From positions 1 to 64,000 of the forward strand of contig NZ_JH376591.1 in NCBI RefSeq assembly GCF_000233955.1: a stretch of 64,000 nucleotides of DNA. The letters are read 5' to 3'. The DNA is from Paraprevotella clara YIT 11840 (GTDB lineage Bacteria; Bacteroidota; Bacteroidia; Bacteroidales; Bacteroidaceae). This document shows, in pieces, positions 55,536 through 64,000 of the stretch. Both the position numbers and the translations under genes were made by a program. How positions within the stretch are numbered: position 1 is the first letter of the stretch; the number at the start of each line of letters is the position of its first letter. Under the pieces are notes generated by a model. That model saw only the letters and a list, made by a program, of their open reading frames with translations, was not told the origin of the DNA and searched no databases.

Positions 55536-55666
55536 GTTCCGTCTTTCTGTTTCGATAGGCGGGCGGCGGGCTGTCGGTTGTCAAAATCCGTTATATCTGC
55601 TTGCTTTTATGTAAGGTGCTGGTTTTCAATCTGCAATAGGTCGGAAATTTTTGTCCGTCAAATGAA

Positions 55667-55712
55667 AAATCAATCTCAGGAGATTGGAAAATCGTTCGCC
55701 TGAGATTGATTT
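55667..55712 (-). terminator. Hairpin downstream of upp
   Basis: AAATCAATCTCAGG (55667-55680) pairs perfectly with CCTGAGATTGATTT (55699-55712) around an 18-nt loop. On the minus strand it lies about 65 bp past the upp stop and ends in a short T-rich tail, so it may end the upp transcript. Its loop resembles sequence near 4227. Confidence 0.55.
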
Positions 55713-55776
55713 ACCGTTTGGCGCAGAACGGTGCGCAGCTTTCTGCCAGGCCCCGTCCGTCATGCTTTTTTACTTC

Positions 55777-56436
55777 TTACAGTTTTCCGCCGTAGGCCAA
55801 ATCGCCTGCATCGCCAAGTCCCGGGACGATGTACATGTGGTCGTTCAGCTCCGGGTCGATAGCTCCGCACCACAAGGTATAGTCCGTGTCTTTGAATGTT
55901 TCCGTCAGGTAGTCCACGCCCTTCCGGCTGGCTATCGCACTACATAAATGCACTTTTCCCGGTATGCCTTTGGTCTCGAATGCCTTGAGCCCCAATTCCA
56001 TGCTTCCGCCCGTGGCCAGCATGGGATCGGCGATGATAAGCGTTTTGCCGTTCAGGTCCGGCGTGGCCAGATATTCGATATGTATGCCCACTTCGTGGCA
56101 TTCTTTGTCTTTGTAGAAGCGGTAGGCCGACACGAATGCGTTGTCGGCCTCCTCAAACACATTCAGGAAGCCTTGATGGAAAGGGAGGCCGGCCCGGAAG
56201 ATGGTTCCCAGTACGATAGGGTCGTTGTACAACAGCGTGGGCGCCGTGCCCAACGGGGTTTGTATGTCTTTGACGGAATAATCCAGCGTTTTACTGATTT
56301 CGTAAGCCATTACTTCCCCGATTCTTTCCAGATTGCGGCGGAACCGCGCCCTGTCTTTCTGTATGCATACGTCCCGGAGTTCCGACATGTATCTGTTGAC
56401 AACCGTTTGTTGCTCTGCAAAGTTAATTACTTTCAT
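55777..56436 (-). CDS. upp: Uracil phosphoribosyltransferase
   Basis: Salvage enzyme making UMP from uracil and PRPP, 219 residues. The N-terminal KDRARFRRNLERIGEVMAYE is typical. The PRPP-binding loop is LIIADPMLATGGSM (about 130-143), and the uracil-binding end is YIVPGLGDAGDLAYGG. Divergent from pckA with 244 bp between. Confidence 0.96.
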   Translation of the reverse strand: MKVINFAEQQTVVNRYMSELRDVCIQKDRARFRRNLERIGEVMAYEISKTLDYSVKDIQTPLGTAPTLLYNDPIVLGTIFRAGLPFHQGFLNVFEEADNAFVSAYRFYKDKECHEVGIHIEYLATPDLNGKTLIIADPMLATGGSMELGLKAFETKGIPGKVHLCSAIASRKGVDYLTETFKDTDYTLWCGAIDPELNDHMYIVPGLGDAGDLAYGGKL

Positions 56437-56587
56437 ATTTGGATGGATTTAAATATACTTGAGAACAAAAGTAACAAAAACTTCTTGAAAATGTAAACTC
56501 CGTGTAGCAAATATAGCTTTGGTTCTTAGGTTTTGGGAAATTTAACGGAAGAATGTTTTTGAATTAAGAAAAATAATATGCCGAAAG

Positions 56588-56618
56588 TTTCAGATGCACG
56601 CATTTCTTTGTAATTTTG
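56588..56618 (+). promoter_or_regulatory. pckA promoter
   Basis: TTTC at 56588-56591, 19 bp, TAATTTTG at 56611-56618; the start codon is 63 bp further. Confidence 0.6.
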
Positions 56619-56680
56619 TCAGCGCAAAAAGGAAGTTTTTTTATAGTGAATTGATTTCTAACCAAATATTATTTTAGAAA

Positions 56681-58285
56681 ATGGCAAATTTAGATTTGAG
56701 TAAGTACGGTATTACCGGTACTGTTGAGGTTCTCCACAATCCGTCATACGACGTATTGTTCCAGGAAGAAACCAAAGCTGGTTTGGAAGGTTTTGAAAAA
56801 GGTCAGGTAACGGAATTGGGTGCAGTGAATGTGATGACAGGTATTTATACCGGTCGTTCTCCCAAGGACAAGTTTATCGTAAAAGACGCTACTTCTGAGA
56901 ACACCGTATGGTGGACTTCTGAAGAATATAAGAATGACAACAAGCCTGTAACTCCTGAGGCTTGGAAGGTATTGAAGGATTTGGCTGTGAAGGAGCTTTC
57001 AAATAAGAAATTGTTTGTTGTCGACGGTTTCTGCGGCGCTAACAAGGCTACTTGCCTGAAAGTGCGTTTCATCGTGGAAGTTGCATGGCAGGCTCACTTC
57101 GTAACGAACATGTTTATCCGTGCTACGGAAGAAGATTTGAAGGATTTCGAACCTGATTTCGTGGTTTACAACGCTTCTAAGACTAAGGTTGAAAACTACA
57201 AGGAACTGGGCTTGAACTCAGAAACAGCCGTAGTCTTCAACTTGACTTCAAAAGAGCAAGTCATCATCAACACTTGGTACGGTGGTGAAATGAAGAAGGG
57301 TATGTTCTCTATGATGAACTATTTCAATCCTTTGCGCGGTATCGCTTCTATGCACTGCTCTGCCAACACCAGCATGGACGGCACCAGCTCTGCTATCTTC
57401 TTCGGTTTGTCCGGTACCGGTAAGACGACTTTGTCTACCGACCCGAAACGTAAGTTAATCGGTGACGACGAGCACGGATGGGACGACGAAGGCGTATTCA
57501 ACTACGAAGGCGGTTGCTATGCTAAAGTTATCAATCTGGATAAAGAATCCGAGCCCGATATCTACAAGGCTATCAAACGTGACGCTTTGTTGGAGAATGT
57601 AACGGTAGATGCTAACGGCAAGATTGATTTTGCAGATAAGAGCGTAACGGAAAATACACGTGTATCTTATCCTATTTACCACATCGAGAATATCGTGAAG
57701 CCTATTTCCAAGGGTCCTCACGCAAAGCAGGTAATCTTCCTGTCTGCTGATGCCTTCGGTGTATTGCCTCCCGTTTCTATCTTGAACGACCAGCAGGCTC
57801 AATACTACTTCTTGTCTGGTTTTACTGCCAAGTTGGCCGGTACGGAACGTGGTATCACTGAACCGACTCCGACGTTCTCAGCTTGTTTCGGTGCTGCTTT
57901 CTTGAGCTTGCATCCTACGAAATATGCAGAAGAGCTCGTGAAGAAGATGAACAAGGTAGGTGCCAAGGCATACTTGGTGAACACGGGTTGGAACGGTACG
58001 GGCAAGCGTATTTCCATCCGCGATACTCGTGGTATCATCGATGCCATCTTGGACGGTTCTATTGACAAGGCTCCTACGAAGACTATTCCTTACTTCGATT
58101 TCGTTGTTCCTACGGAGTTGCCGGGTGTTGATCCGAAGATTCTCGATCCTCGCGACACTTACGCTGACGCTGCAGAGTGGACGAAGAAGGCTGAGGATTT
58201 GGCTGCCCGTTTCATCAAGAACTTTGCGAAGTTCACGGGTAACGAAGCCGGTAAGGCTTTGGTTGCAGCAGGTCCGAAGTTGTAA
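56681..58285 (+). CDS. pckA: Phosphoenolpyruvate carboxykinase (ATP)
   Basis: Interconverts oxaloacetate and PEP; in Bacteroides it mainly fixes CO2 from PEP during succinate fermentation. Of 534 residues. The P-loop [18 protein letters not shown] is at about 243-260 and the Mg-binding [16 protein letters not shown] follows. [17 protein letters not shown] is the N-terminal substrate motif. Codon use looks biased toward common codons, fitting high expression. Monocistronic with a terminator. Confidence 0.97.
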   Translation: MANLDLSKYGITGTVEVLHNPSYDVLFQEETKAGLEGFEKGQVTELGAVNVMTGIYTGRSPKDKFIVKDATSENTVWWTSEEYKNDNKPVTPEAWKVLKDLAVKELSNKKLFVVDGFCGANKATCLKVRFIVEVAWQAHFVTNMFIRATEEDLKDFEPDFVVYNASKTKVENYKELGLNSETAVVFNLTSKEQVIINTWYGGEMKKGMFSMMNYFNPLRGIASMHCSANTSMDGTSSAIFFGLSGTGKTTLSTDPKRKLIGDDEHGWDDEGVFNYEGGCYAKVINLDKESEPDIYKAIKRDALLENVTVDANGKIDFADKSVTENTRVSYPIYHIENIVKPISKGPHAKQVIFLSADAFGVLPPVSILNDQQAQYYFLSGFTAKLAGTERGITEPTPTFSACFGAAFLSLHPTKYAEELVKKMNKVGAKAYLVNTGWNGTGKRISIRDTRGIIDAILDGSIDKAPTKTIPYFDFVVPTELPGVDPKILDPRDTYADAAEWTKKAEDLAARFIKNFAKFTGNEAGKALVAAGPKL

Positions 58286-58308
58286 TTTTACAGTAAAGCA
58301 TAACATTG

Positions 58309-58343
58309 AAAGTCTGTCTGGATTCTTCAGGCAGACTTTTTTT
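58309..58343 (+). terminator. Terminator after pckA
   Basis: AAAGTCTGTCTG (58309-58320) pairs with CAGGCAGACTTT (58328-58339, one G-U) and is followed by T-run. Confidence 0.85.
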
Positions 58344-58431
58344 GTTTCGGCGCATGAATGTTGTAAAACTAAAAAACTGTAAAAACAGGTAGATTCTTTA
58401 CGGTTCGTTTTTAAACCCCTCCCACTTTTTT

Positions 58432-58439
58432 TATCTTTG
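58432..58439 (+). promoter_or_regulatory. dsbD promoter (-7 box)
   Basis: TATCTTTG followed by CAAT, 22 bp before the chosen start at 58461. Confidence 0.5.
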
Positions 58440-58460
58440 CAATTAAAAACTTTATTCTTG

Positions 58461-60572
58461 ATGATGAAGAAAATAACCTCATTACTGTTATTATGGGTCA
58501 TGGTCTTGCCGCTTTGGGCACAGTTTCACGACCCGGTAAGTTTTTCTGTTTCCCAAAAGAAACTGTCTGACTCTGAATTCGAGATTGTTTTTACCGGAAA
58601 GGCGGAAGCGGGTTGGCATGTCTATTCTACGGACATTCCGGACGGCGGCCCTACTCCGGCTACCATTAATTTCGATGAACAGAAAGGAGTGGAGCCGGTA
58701 GGCAAGCTGACGGCACGTGGAAAGGTGCATAAGGCGTACGACAATCTTTTCGGGATGGAAGTCAGCTATATGGAAAATACGGCTGTTTTCGCGCAGAAAA
58801 TGCGTATTACGGACGCTACTTATTCCGTGAAAGGGTATCTGAACTATGGGGCTTGTAACGATGAGAATTGCATGCCTCCCACCAATGTGGAGTTTACTTT
58901 CTCCGGAAGCGGAAAGCCTGCGGCCGGCAATGCTGTGGCAGAGCCTCAGAAGCAGAAAGAGAAAACTGCGGATACGCCGGTGGTGGAGAAAGAGGAAAAA
59001 GCAGATGCGCCCGTAATCGGAGGGGTCGATACGGTTGCCACGGGTTTGGTCGTGACGGATTCCGTACCTTCTGCGGTGGCCGGTAGTAATGCTGCTGTGG
59101 CGGCAAGCGACTATTGGACGCCCGTTATTGATGAGTTGGCAGCTTTCGGTGAAGATGCCTCCAATGCAGCCAGCCAGACGTGGTGGAAGATATTTCTGTT
59201 GGGATTCCTCGGCGGTTTGGTTGCTTTGCTTACTCCTTGTGTCTGGCCGATCATCCCGATGACCGTGAGTTTTTTCCTGAAACGTTCGGGAGACAAACGA
59301 AAAGGTATTCGCGATGCGGCGACGTATGGTGTGAGCATTGTGGTCATTTATGTGCTTTTGGGCTTAGTGATTACCGGTATTTTCGGGGCCAGTGCCCTGA
59401 ATGCCCTGTCCACGAATGCGGTATTCAACATCTTTTTCTGCCTGATGTTGCTGGTGTTTGCCGCCAGTTTCTTCGGTGCTTTTGAAATTACGTTGCCTTC
59501 TTCGTGGAGCAATGCGGTAGACAATAAGGCCGAATCTACCACAGGTTTGTTGAGCATCTTCCTGATGGCTTTTACCCTCGCTTTGGTTTCTTTTTCTTGT
59601 ACGGGGCCGATTATCGGTTTTCTGTTGGTAGAAGTGTCCACGTCGGGCAGTATTCTTGCCCCGACTATCGGTATGTTGGGTTTTGCCATTGCCTTGGCCT
59701 TGCCTTTCACCCTCTTTGCCATGTTCCCGGCTTGGCTGAAGACGATGCCGAAATCCGGTAATTGGATGAATTGTGTGAAGGTGACGCTCGGTTTCTTGGA
59801 ATTGGCTTTTGCCTTGAAGTTCTTGTCGGTGGCAGATTTGGCTTACGGTTGGCATATCCTCGACCGCGAGGCTTTCCTGAGTTTGTGGATTGTGATTTTT
59901 GCTTTGTTGGGCGCTTATCTTATCGGTTGGCTGCGTTTCCCGCACGATGAAGATGAATATGATGAGTCCGGCAATGTCGTGGTCAATCATCGTACGTCGG
60001 TCACCCGTTTCTTTATGGCTTTGGTTTCCTTCTCTTTTGCCATTTACATGGTTCCCGGTTTGTGGGGAGCGCCGCTGAAGGCTATCAGTGCCTTTTCGCC
60101 TCCGATGAGCACGCAAGACTTCAACCTTTATGAGAACGAGGTGAAGGCTCAGTTCATGGATTATGATGCCGGGATGGAATATGCGCGCAGGCAAGGTAAG
60201 CCCGTGATGATAGACTTTACCGGATACGGTTGCGTGAACTGCCGCAAGATGGAGCTGGCTGTGTGGGCCGACCAGAAGGTTGCGGATATCATGCAGAACG
60301 ATTACGTGCTAATCACGTTGTATGTGGATGAGAAGACCAAGCTGCCGGAACCTATTAAAGTGACAGAGAACGGTCAGGAACGTACTTTGCGTACGGTAGG
60401 TGACAAATGGAGCTATTTGCAACGCAGTAAGTTCGGGGCCAATGCCCAGCCGTTCTATGTATTGCTCGACAACGAAGGTAAGCCGTTGAACAAGTCATAT
60501 TCGTACGACGAGGATGTCAATAAGTATATAGATTTCTTGCAGACCGGCTTAAAGAATTATAAGAACAAGTAG
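58461..60572 (+). CDS. dsbD: Thiol:disulfide interchange protein DsbD
   Basis: A 703-residue transmembrane reductant carrier from cytosolic thioredoxin to the periplasm. The signal peptide (MMKKITSLLLLWVM through PLWA) precedes an N-terminal DsbD-alpha domain with the paired Cys of YGACNDENCMPP. An acidic Lys/Glu/Ala linker (about 155-215) follows, then eight helices with LTPCVWPIIPMTVSFFLKR and VSFSCTGPIIGFLLVE carrying the membrane Cys pair. The C-terminal thioredoxin-like domain has DFTGYGCVNCRKME. Start 58461 rather than a codon overlapping the promoter. Full-length. Confidence 0.95.
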   Translation: MMKKITSLLLLWVMVLPLWAQFHDPVSFSVSQKKLSDSEFEIVFTGKAEAGWHVYSTDIPDGGPTPATINFDEQKGVEPVGKLTARGKVHKAYDNLFGMEVSYMENTAVFAQKMRITDATYSVKGYLNYGACNDENCMPPTNVEFTFSGSGKPAAGNAVAEPQKQKEKTADTPVVEKEEKADAPVIGGVDTVATGLVVTDSVPSAVAGSNAAVAASDYWTPVIDELAAFGEDASNAASQTWWKIFLLGFLGGLVALLTPCVWPIIPMTVSFFLKRSGDKRKGIRDAATYGVSIVVIYVLLGLVITGIFGASALNALSTNAVFNIFFCLMLLVFAASFFGAFEITLPSSWSNAVDNKAESTTGLLSIFLMAFTLALVSFSCTGPIIGFLLVEVSTSGSILAPTIGMLGFAIALALPFTLFAMFPAWLKTMPKSGNWMNCVKVTLGFLELAFALKFLSVADLAYGWHILDREAFLSLWIVIFALLGAYLIGWLRFPHDEDEYDESGNVVVNHRTSVTRFFMALVSFSFAIYMVPGLWGAPLKAISAFSPPMSTQDFNLYENEVKAQFMDYDAGMEYARRQGKPVMIDFTGYGCVNCRKMELAVWADQKVADIMQNDYVLITLYVDEKTKLPEPIKVTENGQERTLRTVGDKWSYLQRSKFGANAQPFYVLLDNEGKPLNKSYSYDEDVNKYIDFLQTGLKNYKNK

Positions 60573-60729
60573 TTCTTGTATGGAGAATATCAGGGGATGT
60601 ATCAGATGCAAATGGTACATCCCTATTTTTATGGCTGGTTTTTAACGTTATTTTTCATCGGAATGAGCAAGGATTTGGCCGGTTCGCGGTTTGATAAACA
60701 GAATGTCGGATTTTTAAATTGGATGAAAA

Positions 60730-61479
60730 ATGAAGAAAGTACATGTCTTATGGGTGTTGGCCTGCCTGTTGGCGGCTCCGGTTTTGTTTCAGTCTTGTTC
60801 GGACGATGATGACGAGGTTTATGTATGGTATCCTTATCTCAGTCCGAATGCTTTGGTGACGGTCAAGGGCGGAACGGATTCCTGTTTCTTGCAGTTGGAC
60901 GATGAGACTACGCTTTGGCCGGTAAATCTGTCCTCTTCCCCTTTCGGAGAAAAGGAAGTGAGGGCTTTGGTTCATTTTACGGACGTAGATGGGGAAAAGC
61001 ATTTCTGTACGCGTGCGGTCTATGTAAACTGGATGGACAGCATTCTGACGAAAAAAACGGTTCCGGATTCTGCTTTGGTGAACGATTCGCTGTATGGGAA
61101 TGACCCGGTGGATATCGTAGACGATTGGGTGACTGTGGCGGAAGACGGTTATCTGACGCTGCGTTTTTCTACTTTGTGGGGCAATAGGGGGATTGCCCAT
61201 AAGGTGAATTTATTGACCGGAGGTAATCCGGAGAATCCTTATGAGGTGGAGTTTCGTCACGATGCTTGCGGAGATGCGGGGAGTTGGCGAAGCGATGCGC
61301 TTGTGGCCTTTGATTTAGGGAAGCTTCCCGATACCGGAGGTCGTACGGTCAAACTGACGTTGGTTTGGCAGTCGTTCCGGGGGAGGAGAACAGCGGAATT
61401 CGATTATTGTACCCGAAAAAAGACAGGAAACGTAGCCAGACAAATAGAGCAAATGCAAAGAGGAGGTATGTTACGATAG
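60730..61479 (+). CDS. NigD-like lipoprotein
   Basis: A 249-residue lipoprotein. The signal ends LFQSC, with Cys about residue 23, followed by SDDDDE, the acidic start common for surface-exported Bacteroidetes lipoproteins. The remainder matches the NigD-like family (GEKEVRALVHFTDVDGE, WVTVAEDGYLTLRFSTLW, AFDLGKLP). Function unknown; the name comes from a bacteriocin-linked gene. It lies 30 bp upstream of the sigma factor gene and may be co-transcribed. Confidence 0.87.
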   Translation: MKKVHVLWVLACLLAAPVLFQSCSDDDDEVYVWYPYLSPNALVTVKGGTDSCFLQLDDETTLWPVNLSSSPFGEKEVRALVHFTDVDGEKHFCTRAVYVNWMDSILTKKTVPDSALVNDSLYGNDPVDIVDDWVTVAEDGYLTLRFSTLWGNRGIAHKVNLLTGGNPENPYEVEFRHDACGDAGSWRSDALVAFDLGKLPDTGGRTVKLTLVWQSFRGRRTAEFDYCTRKKTGNVARQIEQMQRGGMLR

Positions 61480-61509
61480 TGTTGGAGGACAGATAACCGT
61501 TCGTTCAGA

Positions 61510-62076
61510 ATGACGCGTATCGGAAACGGAGGCGAACAGGATTTGGTTCGAGATATACAGCGGGGCGACCGTGTAGCGATGAAATTATTATATTGTCGCT
61601 ATGCGGGTTGCCTCACAGCCGTATGTTCCCGTTATGTGGCTTGTATGGACGATGTGAGAGACGTCCTTCAGGATTGTTTCGTGAAGATATTCACTTCCAT
61701 TCACGGTTTCGAGTGGAGGGGTGAAGGCTCTCTCCGGGGATGGATGGTACGTATTGTGGTGAACGAGTCATTGAAATTCTTGAAGCGCAACCGGCAGTTG
61801 GAATCTCTTGACGATGGGTGGGACGTACCGGATACGGTAGAGGATGAGCCGGATGCGGAGGACATTCCTTCTGAAGTTCTTCAGGAAATGATTTGCCGTT
61901 TACCGGCAGGGTATAGGGCTGTTTTCAATTTGTATGTATTCGAAAAGAAAAGCCATAAAGAGATTGCGGCGATGCTGAATATAAAAGAGAGTACATCGGC
62001 TTCGCAACTGCATCGGGCAAAGGCGGTGTTGGCAAAGGAAGTTCAAAGATATAAAGCTCAGGTCAATGGAAGATAA
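61510..62076 (+). CDS. ECF-type RNA polymerase sigma factor
   Basis: A 188-residue sigma-70 family member with only regions 2 and 4. Region 2 includes YCRYAGCLTAVCSRYV and DVRDVLQDCFVKIFTSIH (the core-binding helix). Region 4 near 130-175 includes LPAGYRAVFNLYVFEKKSHKEIA and the helix-turn-helix to ASQLHRAKAVL. The 3-prime end overlaps the start of the next gene by 11 bp, the usual sign of a sigma/regulator pair. Confidence 0.93.
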   Translation: MTRIGNGGEQDLVRDIQRGDRVAMKLLYCRYAGCLTAVCSRYVACMDDVRDVLQDCFVKIFTSIHGFEWRGEGSLRGWMVRIVVNESLKFLKRNRQLESLDDGWDVPDTVEDEPDAEDIPSEVLQEMICRLPAGYRAVFNLYVFEKKSHKEIAAMLNIKESTSASQLHRAKAVLAKEVQRYKAQVNGR

Positions 62077-63310
62077 ATGGTTGAATGAATGGCAAAAGAA
62101 ACTGGACGGTTACGAGGCCACCCCTCCCGACGGGCTGTGGGACGGGATAAACAAGGCTTTGGAAGAGCGACGCCTGTCCCTCTCCTCCTCTCGTGGAAAG
62201 CGTACCGTATGGCTTCGCCTGGCCGGGATAGCGGCGGCATTGGCGATCGTTGTGCCCTTGGGAAGAAACGTATGCCGGCCGGTTTTTACGTCTCTTGTAG
62301 AAAAGCGCATTCAAACCGAAGACATTTTTCCGGAGCCGTCGGATGTCTTTTGGGCAAAAGTCCGGAGAGTGAAAAAGGAATCATATCGTGGTAAACCGTT
62401 CGGGAAAGATACGGTGACTTTCTGCGACCGTCCCATCGTATCAGAGGAAGGTCAGGAGATTTTAACGGAAGAGAGGAAAGAACTTGTAGCCGAAAGGGAA
62501 AAAACGGTTTCTGAAGACACTCTTGAGTATATGGAGAAAGCTTATCCTGACGGGATAGACCGGCATACTAAGTGGGTTGCAAACGTCGGGAAGGTTAAGA
62601 ATGAAAGCTCGCATTTACTGACCATAAGTCTTTTTGCATCCAATACACCCGGAAAATCGGTGATGAATCACGGGAACGGAGGGGTTGCCCTGATGGGAGC
62701 TATTCCCTCTTGGGAACACCCCGAGACCATGGGATATGGAAAATATCCGGTGGCGGGTATAAAGTCCGCCCACCCGTATGTGGATGACTTTGTCCCGATG
62801 AAACATAAACAACCCGTCAGGTTCGGTGTGTCCGTTTGTTATGCCTTGAATGAAAGATTCGGCATAGAAAGCGGTCTTTCTTATACTTATCTTTCGTCAA
62901 GTCTTTCTTCTTCGGGAGAAGATTATAGTTATAAGGTACGGCAATCCTTACAATACGTAGGGATTCCCTTGAACTTTAAGGCCAGCTTGTGGAAGAAACG
63001 GTGGATGGATTTGTATCTGTCGGCCGGAGGAATGGCTGAGAAGTGCGTGGATGGAGATTCGGAAACGGATTATATGTGGCGAGGAAGGATAAAGTCGTCT
63101 ACACATAAGGCTGTGAGGGAAAAACCTTGGCAATGTTCTGTAAATGCGAGTGCCGGGATGCAGTTTAACTTGTCGTCGGTGGTAGGTTTGTATGTGGAGC
63201 CGGGAGTGAGTTACTATTTTGATAATGGAAGTTCTGTTTCTAATATTTATAAGGAGAAACCATTGAATTTTAATTTGGAATTCGGACTTAGGTTTTCTCT
63301 CGGTTTGTGA
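62066..63310 (+). CDS. Inner-membrane-anchored beta-barrel-like protein, probable sigma regulator
   Basis: A 414-residue protein. Residues 1-47 are cytoplasmic and charged (WLNEWQKKLDGYEATPPDGLWDGI, a common anti-sigma-like start). One hydrophobic helix spans about 48-66 (WLRLAGIAAALAIVVPLG). A periplasmic charged linker runs to about 245. Residues about 248-414 resemble an outer-membrane beta-barrel of the PorT type (FGVSVCYALNERFGIESGLS, YVGIPLNFKAS, NLEFGLRFSLGL). The 11-bp overlap with the sigma gene suggests it senses something and holds the sigma factor. Function not proven. Confidence 0.75.
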   Translation: MEDKWLNEWQKKLDGYEATPPDGLWDGINKALEERRLSLSSSRGKRTVWLRLAGIAAALAIVVPLGRNVCRPVFTSLVEKRIQTEDIFPEPSDVFWAKVRRVKKESYRGKPFGKDTVTFCDRPIVSEEGQEILTEERKELVAEREKTVSEDTLEYMEKAYPDGIDRHTKWVANVGKVKNESSHLLTISLFASNTPGKSVMNHGNGGVALMGAIPSWEHPETMGYGKYPVAGIKSAHPYVDDFVPMKHKQPVRFGVSVCYALNERFGIESGLSYTYLSSSLSSSGEDYSYKVRQSLQYVGIPLNFKASLWKKRWMDLYLSAGGMAEKCVDGDSETDYMWRGRIKSSTHKAVREKPWQCSVNASAGMQFNLSSVVGLYVEPGVSYYFDNGSSVSNIYKEKPLNFNLEFGLRFSLGL

Positions 63311-63491
63311 CATAAAGCTTCTCCTTTCCGGAGGTTGGGCCTGATAATCTTGTACGTTCGGTTTTTATTTTGGAAAACTTTTGGCCTTCTTGTGGGCGAG
63401 GGTTTAGTTTATAATCTTCTGTTTATTAGATTATTGATTGTTTTGTGGATTCTTGAATTGGAAAACTTTAGAATAAAAACCGCAAAAACTC
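63311..63491. other. Non-coding AT-rich stretch
   Basis: No gene or clear terminator seen between the beta-barrel gene and the nrdD promoter. Confidence 0.5.
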
Positions 63492-63522
63492 TTGCACGAA
63501 AAAAGGAAAAGGTGTACCTTTG
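63492..63522 (+). promoter_or_regulatory. nrdD promoter
   Basis: TTGC at 63492-63495, 19 bp, TACCTTTG at 63515-63522. The transcript would start near 63529, right at the base of the riboswitch. Confidence 0.65.
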
Positions 63523-63710
63523 TCATTGTTCAGGTGCCCTGTTTGCCGGTCGGCCGACAGAGTGAAAAGGGAACGGGGTGAGAGTCCCCGACAGACCCGC
63601 TGCTGTGAACTCTTTTATGCGTTTCATGACATACTGCATCCACTGTTTCGTCGGGCGAAACGGGAAGGACATGAAACGAGAGTAAGTCAGAAGACCTGCC
63701 TGTGACATAG
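63521..63710 (+). ncRNA. Cobalamin riboswitch
   Basis: Consensus parts appear in order: CAGGTGCC (63531), AGTGAAAAGGGAAC (63571), GGGTGAGAGTCCCCGACAG (63576-63594 region), CCCGCTGCTGTGAAC (63597), and the B12-box end AGTCAGAAGACCTGCC (63685-63700). TGTCA at 63521 can pair with TGACA at 63702. It binds adenosyl- or related cobalamin and represses expression. It lies about 137 bp before the nrdD start. Confidence 0.93.
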
Positions 63711-63846
63711 CCGTACGGACTCCGGGGATAAGGGAACGACGGCGGGAACGTAATAAGAAAGATACAAACTTTTAAGTGTCGAAGATACGGGGCTTCTTTT
63801 AGGAAAAGGAGGCAGGGATTTTTTCGGCCTGAAAAATAAATGCAAT

Positions 63847-64000
63847 ATGATACAGACAGTTGTGAAAAGGGACGGGCGCATTGTGGGGTTCAATGCCCGG
63901 AAAATCGGTGATGCCGTACGTAAGGCCATGGTACATACTGAGGCCGGTGAGAATGAAGAGCTGATTCATTTGATATGCGAACACGTGGCTAACCGTGGAA
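63847..64000 (+). CDS. nrdD: Anaerobic ribonucleoside-triphosphate reductase, N-terminal part (window edge)
   Basis: The first 51 codons run off the window. MIQTVVKRDGRIVGFNARKI, then DAVRKAMVHTEAGENEELIH and CEHVANRG, match the ATP-cone regulatory domain at the start of class III reductases. A class II or other ATP-cone protein cannot be excluded without the rest. The upstream cobalamin riboswitch supports a reductase whose need falls when B12 is available. Confidence 0.72.
   Translation, partial: MIQTVVKRDGRIVGFNARKIGDAVRKAMVHTEAGENEELIHLICEHVANRG

Noticed and set aside
56418-56425. TAACTTTG box near the upp start taken as its promoter
   Set aside because: It lies inside the coding sequence; the upstream N-terminal residues are conserved in Upp proteins.
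60576-60809. Small open frame between dsbD and the NigD-like gene
   Set aside because: Overlaps the start of the NigD-like gene in another frame and has no ribosome site or family resemblance.
1-64000. CRISPR array, prophage, or recombinase gene
   Set aside because: No regularly spaced direct repeats, no phage structural genes, and no tyrosine or serine recombinase motifs found, so the inferred invertase must be encoded elsewhere.

Overview
The window reads as a chromosome segment of an anaerobic gut-type Bacteroidales (Bacteroides/Phocaeicola/Prevotella-like). The evidence is the many promoters of the Bacteroides type (-7 TAnnTTTG, -33 TTTG-like), the NigD-like lipoprotein, the fused SecDF, the 2-oxoacid:ferredoxin oxidoreductase pair, ATP-type PEP carboxykinase, a Por/T9SS-like C-terminal domain, and the xylB-xylA and acpP-fabF-rnc gene orders. 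I cannot name the species.

Layout. 84-3458: a large secreted protein behind an invertible promoter (3553-3788). 4563-8911: xylose catabolism (xylB-xylA) divergent from a CRP-type regulator plus nitroreductase. 9001-17058: a minus-strand housekeeping block (DUF3108 protein, Ig-like lipoprotein, GH3-family ligase, rnc, fabF, acpP, pdxB). 17184-37403: about 20 kb of envelope-glycan genes. 38037-40378: DedA and a phosphate transporter with its DUF47 partner. 40408-44745: argS, RNase H and an LtaS-like sulfatase. 44848-50496: HU, rhomboid protease, EEP hydrolase, SecDF. 50674-63310: glycoside hydrolase, tRNA-Arg, korAB, upp, pckA, DsbD, NigD, ECF sigma and its overlapping membrane/beta-barrel partner. 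The window ends in a cobalamin riboswitch followed by the first 51 codons of an anaerobic ribonucleotide reductase (nrdD).

The main discovery is in the glycan region. Two divergent five-gene glycosyltransferase operons (21670-26520 on minus, 26794-32583 on plus) are separated by a 148-bp segment bounded by 22-bp perfect inverted repeats. The segment carries one canonical promoter, which now reads left. Inversion would turn it to read right, so the element looks like a toggle that expresses one glycosyltransferase set or the other. A second element of the same design lies upstream of the 1124-residue secreted protein, and its best promoter currently faces away from that gene. The recombination sites at the two loci share the same 12-bp arms but have different 5-bp cores, and the cores match within each locus. 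This suggests one recombinase acting on several surface loci, with the core enforcing pairing partners. No recombinase gene is in the window.

The flanking fixed genes (LpxL-like acyltransferase, Glf, Kdo-kinase-like protein, MsbA-like ABC exporter) and the absence of Wzx/Wzy/UpxY suggest that the switched glycan is a lipid-A-linked oligosaccharide rather than a classical capsule. That is an inference.
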